NCBI GenBank assembly: GCA_028870315.1
Contig: JAGWPW010000021.1
Coordinates: 1 to 55,831, forward strand
Direction: 5' to 3'
DNA: 55,831 nucleotides
Source of the DNA: Sphingomonadales bacterium
GTDB lineage: Bacteria > Pseudomonadota > Alphaproteobacteria > Sphingomonadales > Sphingomonadaceae
Position numbers and translations under genes: made by a program. Shown here one piece after another: positions 25,039 through 31,822 of this stretch. A model generated the notes under the pieces. That model had not been told where the DNA came from. It saw nothing but the letters and a program-made list of their open reading frames with translations, and made no database searches. The first letter of the stretch is position 1. Every line of letters begins with the position of its first letter.

Positions 25039-26138
25039 GCATCGCTGCGATCGACGAGATCATCGAGGAGGCGCGCAACGGCCGCCCCTTCATCCTCGTC
25101 GATGCCGACGATCGCGAGAACGAGGGCGACATCATCGTCCCCGCGCAATTCGCCACCCCCGAGCGCATCGCCCAGATGGCGCGCGAGGCGCGCGGGCTCA
25201 TCTGCCTCGCGCTCACCGCCGGGCGCGCGCGGCAATTGCAGCTGGTGCCGATGACCGAGCACAACGAATCGGGCCATGGCACCGCCTTCACCGTCTCGAT
25301 CGAGGCGAAAGAGGGCATCTCCACCGGCATTTCCGCCTTCGATCGCGCGCGCACCATCTCGGTCGCGATCAACCACCAGTTCGGACCGGCCGATCTCGTA
25401 TCGCCCGGGCATGTCTTCCCGCTGGTCGCGCGCGACGGCGGGGTGCTGATCCGCGCCGGCCATACCGAGGCGGCGGTCGATATCGCCCGGCTCGCCGGGC
25501 TGATCCCCGCCGGCGTCATCTGCGAGGTGATGAACGAGGATGGCACCATGGCGCGGCTGCCCGACCTCGTCCCCTTCGCCGCGCGGCACGGCATGAAGAT
25601 TGGCACCATCGCCGATCTCATCGCCTGGCGGCATCGCTCCGAGCGGCTGGTCGAATGCGTCGCCAGCGCGCCTTTCGGCAGCCATTACGCGGGCGATTTC
25701 ACGATAAAGGTCTATCGCGACCTGATCGACAATGCCGAGCATGTCGCGCTGGTGCGCGGCGCGATCCGGCCCGAAGTCGATACGCTGGTGCGCGTCCACC
25801 AGCTCGACGTCACCGCCGATCTCCTCGGCTATCACAACGCCCATCCCGACTACGTCCCCGCGGCGCTGCGGCAACTGGGCGCGCATGACGGTCCCGCGGT
25901 CGGCGTCTTCGTCCATGATCCCGATCCGCGCTCGATCTCGCGCCGGGTGAGCGGCGGGCGGCGCGATTATGCCGCGCGCGCCAGCGAGCGCGACTACGGC
26001 ATCGGCGCGCAGATCCTGCGCGACCTCGGGGTCGGGCGCATGCAACTGCTGACATCGAGCGAGCGCAAGCTGGCCGCGCTCGCCGGCTTCGGGCTCGACG
26101 TCGTCGGGCGCCGGCCGATCAGGGAGACCGGACAATGA
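25035..26138 (+). CDS. ribB: 3,4-dihydroxy-2-butanone-4-phosphate synthase with degenerate GTP cyclohydrolase II domain
   Basis: This 367-residue RibBA-type protein has an intact N-terminal DHBP synthase: VDADDRENEGDIIVPA (acidic metal-binding loop), GHGTAFTVSIEA and RAGHTEAAVDIARLAGL. The C-terminal half aligns to GTP cyclohydrolase II, but where the zinc-binding Cys triad should follow the LVRVH motif the sequence reads LVRVHQLDVTADLLGYHNAH with no Cys. Cyclohydrolase activity is therefore unlikely. The gene makes the C4 precursor of riboflavin. Its place between the flavin reductase and an NTF2-like gene, all overlapping by four bases, suggests extra FMN supply for the oxygenases; a housekeeping copy probably lies elsewhere. 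Confidence 0.9.
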   Translation: MSIAAIDEIIEEARNGRPFILVDADDRENEGDIIVPAQFATPERIAQMAREARGLICLALTAGRARQLQLVPMTEHNESGHGTAFTVSIEAKEGISTGISAFDRARTISVAINHQFGPADLVSPGHVFPLVARDGGVLIRAGHTEAAVDIARLAGLIPAGVICEVMNEDGTMARLPDLVPFAARHGMKIGTIADLIAWRHRSERLVECVASAPFGSHYAGDFTIKVYRDLIDNAEHVALVRGAIRPEVDTLVRVHQLDVTADLLGYHNAHPDYVPAALRQLGAHDGPAVGVFVHDPDPRSISRRVSGGRRDYAARASERDYGIGAQILRDLGVGRMQLLTSSERKLAALAGFGLDVVGRRPIRETGQ

Positions 26139-26539
26139 CCGAGGCCGAGCGGGCGAAGGCGGTGGTGACGCGCTTCTTCGAGACCTTTTCGAGCGGCGAT
26201 GTCGATGCCATCCTCGATGCGCTGGCCACCGACGCGGTGTGGTGGGTTTCGGGGCGGCTCGCGGGGCTGTCGGGGCACTATGACAAGGCACGCTTCGGGC
26301 CGCTGCTGCGCGGCGCGAAGGCCGCCTATCGCGGCTCGGGCCTGACGATCACGCCGACCGGCATGATCGCCGAGGGCAACCGCGTCGCGGTCGAGGCCGA
26401 GGGCGATGCGACGCTGAAGGACGGCCGGCGCTTCACCCCGCATTACCATTTCCTCATCACCGTCCGTGGCGACAGGCTGGTCGAGGTGAAGGAATATATG
26501 GATACCCAGCACGCCAGCGAGATTTTCTTCAAAGAGTGA
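26135..26539 (+). CDS. NTF2/SnoaL-like protein
   Basis: This is a 134-residue single-domain NTF2-like protein of the compact type related to SnoaL and ketosteroid isomerase-like enzymes (VVTRFFETFSSGDVDAILDALATDAVWWV, then GNRVAVEAEGDATLKDGRRF and YHFLITVRGDRLVEVKEYMDT). The alternating strands that line the pocket and the terminal EVKEYMDTQHA are typical. It overlaps ribB by four bases and ends the seven-gene operon that starts at 21897. It converges on the TetR gene six bases away. Function unknown; the fold fits small-molecule isomerisation or hydrolysis. Confidence 0.82.
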   Translation: MTEAERAKAVVTRFFETFSSGDVDAILDALATDAVWWVSGRLAGLSGHYDKARFGPLLRGAKAAYRGSGLTITPTGMIAEGNRVAVEAEGDATLKDGRRFTPHYHFLITVRGDRLVEVKEYMDTQHASEIFFKE

Positions 26540-26545
26540 TGCAGG

Positions 26546-27202
26546 TCATGCCGCCTGCCGTGGCACGGACAGCGCGGCAACAATCTGGTCGATTGTATCG
26601 GTGACCGCGGCCGAGAAACTTTCCGGCTCGTCGTCCCCACTGCGGGTATGCGCGATCAGAATGTTGAGGAACAGGAAGCAGGCGCCGATCAGCCGGCGCT
26701 GCGCCGCCGCTTCGGGAAGATCGGCCATGGCCACGCGCAGCAGGGTCAGGCAGCGTGTGATCTGCGGAGGCAGGTTGGCGCCGAATTCGCCGAAGCCTCT
26801 GCCCGGATAAAGCATGAGATATTCGCTGAGGAAGGCGGCATAGGAATGGTCGCCCTGGGCGTCGATCAGATCGATCTGCGGCAGGAAAATCGCCTCCACC
26901 ACCTTGCGCAATGCGCCCGGGGCACCGGCATCCCCTGCTTCGGCGAGCAGCGCCGCGCGTTGGGCCTCCATCTGCGCCATGCGATGATCGAACACCGCCT
27001 GCACCAGCGCCGCCCGCGAGCCGAAATGATATTGCACGGCATGGTGATTGCGCTGCCCGGCGTGGGCGGCGATCTCGCGCAGGGACGCGCGCTCGATCCC
27101 CTGCCGCGCGAAAATGGTCTCGGCCGCCAGGATCAGCGCCAGCTTGGGATCGGCCGGGCTGACACGTGCGGGCAGCGACGAAACGGCGGCGGAACGGGGC
27201 AT
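26546..27202 (-). CDS. TetR/AcrR-family transcriptional regulator
   Basis: This is a 218-residue regulator. The helix-turn-helix region reads ASLREIAAHAGQRNHHAVQYHFGSRAALVQAVF near residues 35-68, with a helical ligand-binding part after it. MPRSAAVSS at 27202 is taken as the start; the longer open frame upstream crosses the intergenic operators. Two copies of TAAGSCANNTGGCTTA flank the region between this gene and the divergent monooxygenase gene, one of them touching its own start codon, which suggests autoregulation. A TCAAC-type palindrome also lies there, so this protein is a candidate for either site. Confidence 0.88.
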   Translation of the reverse strand: MPRSAAVSSLPARVSPADPKLALILAAETIFARQGIERASLREIAAHAGQRNHHAVQYHFGSRAALVQAVFDHRMAQMEAQRAALLAEAGDAGAPGALRKVVEAIFLPQIDLIDAQGDHSYAAFLSEYLMLYPGRGFGEFGANLPPQITRCLTLLRVAMADLPEAAAQRRLIGACFLFLNILIAHTRSGDDEPESFSAAVTDTIDQIVAALSVPRQAA

Positions 27203-27203
27203 G

Positions 27204-27219
27204 TAAGGCAGATGGCTTA
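27204..27219. promoter_or_regulatory. TetR-type operator copy 1 (TAAGGCAGATGGCTTA)
   Basis: This imperfect palindrome matches the perfect one at 27308-27323 in 13 of 16 positions. It starts two bases upstream of the TetR start codon, where a bound protein would hinder its own transcription or translation. Confidence 0.65.
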
Positions 27220-27256
27220 CGGGCGCGATCCCGTCAATCTCGGGTGCGTCCGCCGA

Positions 27257-27274
27257 ATCAACGCGCTTGTTGAT
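27257..27274. promoter_or_regulatory. TCAAC-N6-GTTGA operator, site 6
   Basis: ATCAACGCGCTTGTTGAT is a palindrome with six-base arms in the divergent TetR/monooxygenase region. A TTGACG hexamer follows at 27280-27285, with TATCTA 18 bases later as a possible promoter for the monooxygenase gene. Confidence 0.8.
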
Positions 27275-27307
27275 TCTTGTTGACGCGAGGTGCGGTTCGG
27301 GCATATC

Positions 27308-27323
27308 TAAGCCAATTGGCTTA
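27308..27323. promoter_or_regulatory. Perfect 16-bp palindrome (TAAGCCAATTGGCTTA), operator copy 2
   Basis: The sequence is its own reverse complement. It lies 29 bases before the start of the third luciferase-like gene, at the expected -10/+1 region, and a variant lies at 27204. Together they look like the sites of the adjacent TetR protein. Confidence 0.75.
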
Positions 27324-27351
27324 ATCAAAGGCCTTCTCGGGAGACTGTGCG

Positions 27352-28485
27352 ATGACCATGGATACCGGCCTCATCTTCCACCCCTACATGCGGCCCGACC
27401 GCACCGCGCGGCAGACTTTCGAATGGGGGGTGCAAAGCTCGATCGCCTGCGACAGGATCGGCTTCACGACGATGATGATCTCCGAACATGCCTCGCAGAT
27501 CTGGGAGAACATCCCCAATCCCGAACTGATCATGGCTGCCGCCGCGCTCCAGACGAGCCGCATCAAATTCGCGCCGATGGCGCATATCCTGCCGCACCAT
27601 AACCCGACCAAGCTGGCGATGACCGTCGGCTGGCTGTCGCAGATCCTCGAAGGCCGCTATTTCATGGGGATCGGCGCCGGCGCCTATCCGCTCGCCTCCT
27701 ACATGCACGGCATCCGCGGCGAGGATCAGACCACCGAGCACCTCAACGACATGGTGCGCGAATCGCTCTCCATCATGGAGAAGATCTGGAAGCGCGAACC
27801 GTTCTTCTATGAAGGCAAATATTGGGATGCGGGCTTTCCCGAGGAGGAGGTCGCGCTGACCGAGGAGGACGAGCAGCACAAGCTCGCCAACTATTCACCC
27901 TGGGGCGGCGCCTTCCCCGAATTCGCGGTGACCGGCTTCAGCGCCAATTCACCATCGATGCGGCTCGCGGGCGAGCGCAATTTCAAGCCGGTGTCGATCT
28001 ATTCCGGGCTCGATGCGCTGAAACGCCATTGGGAGATCTATTCGGAGGCCAACATCAAGGCCGGCTTCACCCCCGATCGCCAGCGCCACGCGGTCTCGCA
28101 GACGGTGTTCTGCGCCGACACCGACGCCGAGGCCAAGCGGCTCGTCATGGAGGGGCCGATCGGCTATTGCTTCAACCGCTACCTCATCCCGATCTGGCGG
28201 CGCTTTGGCATGATGGACGGCTTTGCCAAGGACCACGGCATCGATCCGTTGAAGGCCGATCTCGAATTCCTCGTCGACAAGGTCTTCGTCGTCGGCTCGC
28301 CCGACACCGTCGTCGACAAGCTCAACGCCCTGTTCGTCCAGTGCGGGGGCTGGGGCACGCTGCAAGTGGAATCACATGATTATTACGACGATCCGGCGCC
28401 ATGGTTCTACTCGCTCGAACTCCTTGCTCGCGAGGTCGCGCCCCGAGTCAGCTTGCCGCACGCGAAGAACCTACAGTCGGCTTGA
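27352..28485 (+). CDS. Diketocamphane monooxygenase-like LLM-class oxygenase
   Basis: This 377-residue FMN-dependent luciferase-like protein is a paralogue of the gene at 13938. Common phrases include FHPYMRPDRTARQTFEW, ISEHASQIWENIPNPELI, IKFAPMAHILPHHNPTKLA, EGRYFMGIGAGAY and CADTDAEAKRL. It differs at the substrate side (GIGAGAYPLAS against GVAPGGHHTDA) and has an insertion near residues 160-175, so it should take a different ketone or the other enantiomer, as the 2,5- and 3,6-diketocamphane enzymes do. It is transcribed alone from a region with two operator types. A GGGAGA precedes the ATG. Confidence 0.85.
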   Translation: MTMDTGLIFHPYMRPDRTARQTFEWGVQSSIACDRIGFTTMMISEHASQIWENIPNPELIMAAAALQTSRIKFAPMAHILPHHNPTKLAMTVGWLSQILEGRYFMGIGAGAYPLASYMHGIRGEDQTTEHLNDMVRESLSIMEKIWKREPFFYEGKYWDAGFPEEEVALTEEDEQHKLANYSPWGGAFPEFAVTGFSANSPSMRLAGERNFKPVSIYSGLDALKRHWEIYSEANIKAGFTPDRQRHAVSQTVFCADTDAEAKRLVMEGPIGYCFNRYLIPIWRRFGMMDGFAKDHGIDPLKADLEFLVDKVFVVGSPDTVVDKLNALFVQCGGWGTLQVESHDYYDDPAPWFYSLELLAREVAPRVSLPHAKNLQSA

Positions 28486-28725
28486 CCAGTCTCCGAATGA
28501 CTTCTGTCGTTGCCGCCCGTGAAGTAAGAAGATTTTGATCCGGTGGGTTGGTGATCGAGTGCGGTATTCTGTCAGGCCTTTGAATGCGGCATTTCAGAAG
28601 CCGCTTGCGGATTACGACGATGCCGCCCACCCATTTCGATCTGATCGCGCCCACCGTTCCGATTTGATGCCGCCCCGGTGGGGAGCAGATCGTGGGCCAA
28701 TGAGCACATGGGATATTTCAGTCGG

Positions 28726-28869
28726 TCAAGCGGCTTGCGTGGTGGCATTTCGGCGCATGGATTCGCCGGCAAGTTCGAGGCGATGGGCGTTGTGGACGAG
28801 GCGATCCAAGATGGCGTCGGCGTAAGTGAGATCGCCGATCAGTTCGAACCAGCGGGCCACTGGAAGCTG
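28726..28869 (-). pseudogene. IS21-family IstB C-terminal remnant
   Basis: The last 47 codons of an IstB-type helper ATPase survive: [19 protein letters not shown], then [18 protein letters not shown] and a stop at 28726. No ATPase motifs remain upstream. The bases 28486-28725 after the monooxygenase gene hold no gene and probably include the IS21 terminal region. The remnant marks the left edge of a scar rich in transposon debris. Confidence 0.75.
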
Positions 28870-28999
28870 GACACCTCGAAGAACCGCTGGATTTGGGCGT
28901 AGCGGGGCGGTTCAAATCGCGGAGCCACAGGCGGCTTGGTGCGGCCGGTTTTGTCGGTGATTTTCATGTCGTCCGCGCCACTGAGGGCCGGCTTCTGCA

Positions 29000-29344
29000 T
29001 CAGGCAGGCGCAGCTCGCCCCTCGAGCCAGACCAGACGTCGGAGATTATAGACCAGATTGGCCCTGTCGATCTTGATGCTGGCGCGCGCGACGCCGATCG
29101 TGCGCACGACAAGCCCCATCCGATGTTTCTGCCCGGCGAACACATGCTCGACCCGAGCGCGGATCTTCGAGCGCCTGGTATTGGCCGTGGCGATCCGCTC
29201 TGCCAGCAGCCGCCGCGGCTTGCGCCTCTGGTGGATGTGGCTCTCGAACAGGCCGGCCGTGAGGAACGCCTCGTTCTTCTTCGGCCGGCAGGCGGTGTCC
29301 GCCCACACGCCTGAGCCGGTGTTGTGCTTGCTGATCAGGTCCGG
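29000..29344 (-). pseudogene. IS5-family transposase C-terminal remnant, copy A
   Basis: About 114 C-terminal residues of an IS5-type DDE transposase remain: SGVWADTACRPKKNEAFL, RARVEHVFAGQKHRMGLVVR (the Glu-containing region) and ANLVYNLRRLVWLEGRAAPA. The N-terminal two thirds are absent; codons upstream of 29344 do not look like transposase. A shorter copy of the same 3' end lies at 33039-33209 in the same direction, on the other side of the GH13 and Rieske genes. Confidence 0.8.
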
Positions 29345-29550
29345 CAGCCGTGCCCCATCATCGGCGTTGGTGGCGCTGGGCGATCCGCGGCGGGCTCGCC
29401 CGGCCGCGCGATAGCCCAGCGCAAAGCCTTTCCTTGGAAACCGAAAGGAAAAGGGATCGAGAGAATAGGTATCGCGCGCCTTCATTTCCAAGCAACCGCA
29501 CCACACAAATTTGGGGGTTTTTGCGCCTGTCACCGCAATCTAATTAAATG

Positions 29551-29639
29551 CAGCGTCACCGTAATCCGTCCAGCGTCACCGTAATCCGTCACCGTAATCC
29601 CGTAATCCGTAATCCCGTCACCGTAATCCCGTAATCCCC
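29551..29639. repeat. Irregular tandem array of GTCACCGTAATCC-type units
   Basis: About 90 bases are built from GTCACCGTAATCC and GTAATCC(C) units repeated head to tail, with slightly varying lengths. The array lies between the IS5 remnant and the GH13 gene. It looks like a slippage-expanded microsatellite; spacing is too short and irregular for CRISPR. Confidence 0.9.
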
Positions 29640-29663
29640 GGTGGCATTCGCCGCCGAATTGCA

Positions 29664-29720
29664 TAAGCAATGGCCTGCTCCGCTATGCCCTGCGGGCTCC
29701 GCTGCACAGGCCATTGCTTA
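29664..29720. repeat. 14-bp perfect inverted repeat (stem-loop)
   Basis: TAAGCAATGGCCTG at 29664-29677 and its reverse complement at 29707-29720 enclose a 29-base loop that itself contains a small GCCC/GGGC hairpin. It is 80 bases before the GH13 gene. It could be an element end, an old terminator or an RNA structure in the leader. Confidence 0.8.
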
Positions 29721-29800
29721 CGCCGCGCTCATGCGCAACAAAGCTGCCCGGCTCTAATCCCAGCTGGTGGAAGGCTGTGGGTCATGTCAGGCGCGTTCGC

Positions 29801-31507
29801 ATGATGTCCAGAAGGGAAGCAATGACGGTCATGGCTGCAACGGGATTGTACCCCACGGCTTCGCTGGCGGGCATCGCCGCAGGTGGCGAGGCATGGTGGC
29901 AATCAGCGGTCGGCTATCAGATATATCCGGCCAGCTTTGCCGACAGCAATGGCGATGGCATCGGCGACATTCCCGGCATCATCGGCAAGCTGGACTATCT
30001 GGCAGAACTGGGCATTGGCTTTATCTGGCTGTCGCCGGTCTATGCCTCGCCGATGGTCGATAACGGCTATGACATCTCCGACTATCGCGCGATCAATCCG
30101 ATTTTCGGCACCATGGCAGACATGGACCGGTTGATCACCCAAGCCCGCGCCCGCAATATTGGCATTGTCATGGACTTGGTGGTCAACCACACCTCGGATC
30201 AGCATCCCTGGTTTCGCGCCGCGCGCGCCGATCGCCAATCGCCGTATCGGGATTACTACATCTGGCGCGAACAGCCACCGGCAAAGGGCTCACCGGCGGA
30301 TATCGAAGCCTCGTTCGGCGGATCGGCGTGGCGCCGTGATCCGCAGAGCGGGGACTATTATTTCCACCTCTTCGCGCCGCAGCAACCCGATCTGAACTGG
30401 ACCAACCCCGTGCTGCGTGCCGAAGTTCATGCGATGATGAACTGGTGGCTGGACAAGGGCATTTCCGGCTTTCGCATGGATGTGATCGACCTGATCGGCA
30501 AGCAGCCCGAGGCCGGTATCGTGGCCGACGGGCCGGAACTCCACCACTACCTGCGCGAAATGCACGAGGCGACACTGGCCGAGCGCGACGCGGTGACGGT
30601 AGGCGAGGCGTGGAGCGCCACCCCGGCCAATGCGCCGCTCTACAGCGCGCCGGAACGTCGCGAGTTGTCGATGGTGTTCCAGTTTGACCACATCACCCAA
30701 TTCTGGGATGAAAAGCTGGGAAAGTGGAAGCCCAAGTCGATTGATTGGCCAAAGCTGAAAGCCACATTTGCCACCTGGCAAGCGGCGCTGCACGGCAAGG
30801 GCTGGAATTCGCTGTTCTGGGGCAACCATGACCTGCCCCGCGCCGTCTCGCGCTATGGCGACGAGGGCGAATACCGCGTTGCCTCGGCCAAGGCGCTGGC
30901 CACGGCGTTGCACCTGATGGAAGGCACGCCATATATTTATCAGGGCGAGGAAATCGGCATGACCAACGCCGGTTTCACCCGCATCGACCAGTATCGCGAC
31001 GTTGAAACCCTTGATTTCCATCGAATCCAGTTAGCCGATGGCGTTGCCGAGGCCGACTTCCTTGCAGGCGCGCGCGCCAACAGCCGCGACAATGCCCGCA
31101 CCCCCATGCAGTGGTCAGCCGCGCCGGCCGCCGGTTTCACCAGCGGCACGCCGTGGATCGCGGTCAACGCGAATTTCCCCCACCTGAACGTCGAGCAAGA
31201 CCGGGCCGATCCCACCGGCGTGTTTCAACACTACCAAAGCCTGATCGCCCTGCGCCGGGAGCACGCTGTCATCCGCCATGGCCAATTCCGGGCACTGCTT
31301 CCAGATCACCCGGCACTGTTTGCGTATGAGCGGAAGCTCGGCTCCGAATGCCTGCTCGTCGTTGTCAACATGTCGCGGCAGGATGCTGTGATACCGTCAG
31401 CGGGTTTGCCGACGGTTCAGGGCCGCGATCTTTTGACCGGAAGAGCCGTTTCAACCAAGGCCGGGACCACGCTCGAACCCTATGCCGCCTTTGCGGTCTG
31501 GTGCTGA
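29801..31507 (+). CDS. GH13-family alpha-glucosidase
   Basis: This 568-residue alpha-amylase-superfamily enzyme is most like alpha-glucosidase/oligo-1,6-glucosidase. It starts YQIYPASFADSNGDGIGDIPGI; the four conserved regions are visible: VMDLVVNHTSD, GFRMDVIDL (nucleophile Asp), VGEAWSATP (acid/base Glu) and WGNHDLPRA (third Asp). The N terminus, MSRREAMTVMAATGLYPTASLAG, resembles a twin-arginine signal, so the enzyme may be folded in the cytoplasm and exported. Start 29801 or 29804 is chosen to include this signal. No sugar transporter or regulator is adjacent; transposon relics flank it, suggesting acquisition by transfer. Confidence 0.9.
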   Translation: MMSRREAMTVMAATGLYPTASLAGIAAGGEAWWQSAVGYQIYPASFADSNGDGIGDIPGIIGKLDYLAELGIGFIWLSPVYASPMVDNGYDISDYRAINPIFGTMADMDRLITQARARNIGIVMDLVVNHTSDQHPWFRAARADRQSPYRDYYIWREQPPAKGSPADIEASFGGSAWRRDPQSGDYYFHLFAPQQPDLNWTNPVLRAEVHAMMNWWLDKGISGFRMDVIDLIGKQPEAGIVADGPELHHYLREMHEATLAERDAVTVGEAWSATPANAPLYSAPERRELSMVFQFDHITQFWDEKLGKWKPKSIDWPKLKATFATWQAALHGKGWNSLFWGNHDLPRAVSRYGDEGEYRVASAKALATALHLMEGTPYIYQGEEIGMTNAGFTRIDQYRDVETLDFHRIQLADGVAEADFLAGARANSRDNARTPMQWSAAPAAGFTSGTPWIAVNANFPHLNVEQDRADPTGVFQHYQSLIALRREHAVIRHGQFRALLPDHPALFAYERKLGSECLLVVVNMSRQDAVIPSAGLPTVQGRDLLTGRAVSTKAGTTLEPYAAFAVWC

Positions 31508-31577
31508 TACCAGACAGACCTGGCAAAATCAGACCCATGATACCGCGGCATTCGGCCACAGCACGTACAGTCCCTGA

Positions 31578-31811
31578 TGGCGCTGCAAGGCACTGAAGTC
31601 GGAGGGTTTGCTCCTCACTTGCGACACCGCAATCAATCGCTTCATCCGCGAATACAATGCGGCCGACCCAAAGCCCTTCATCTGGAAAACTGACCCAGAC
31701 GACATCATCGCAGCTCGAAGCCGAGGGATGCGAATGTCAGAATCAAGCCACCAGGCACTTGCCATCATGGGCGGTTACATGCGGCTGTGGCTTGGTGCGT
31801 TTGCCACCTGA
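31578..31811 (+). pseudogene. IS630-family transposase C-terminal remnant
   Basis: Seventy-odd codons keep the C-terminal signature of IS630-type transposases: INRFIREYNAADPKPFIWK, then TDPDDIIAARSRGM. An in-frame stop at 31575 and the lack of any DDE core upstream show it is a fragment. Roughly 25 residues after the signature are unrelated. It lies between the GH13 gene and the Rieske gene. Confidence 0.75.
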
Positions 31812-31822
31812 TGCCGCGCCGC

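Noticed and set aside
25035..26138. Bifunctional RibBA with GTP cyclohydrolase II activity
   Set aside because: The zinc-binding Cys residues expected after the LVRVH motif are absent.
29551..29639. Possible CRISPR array
   Set aside because: Units are 7-13 bases with no regular unique spacers; this is a simple tandem repeat and no cas genes are near.
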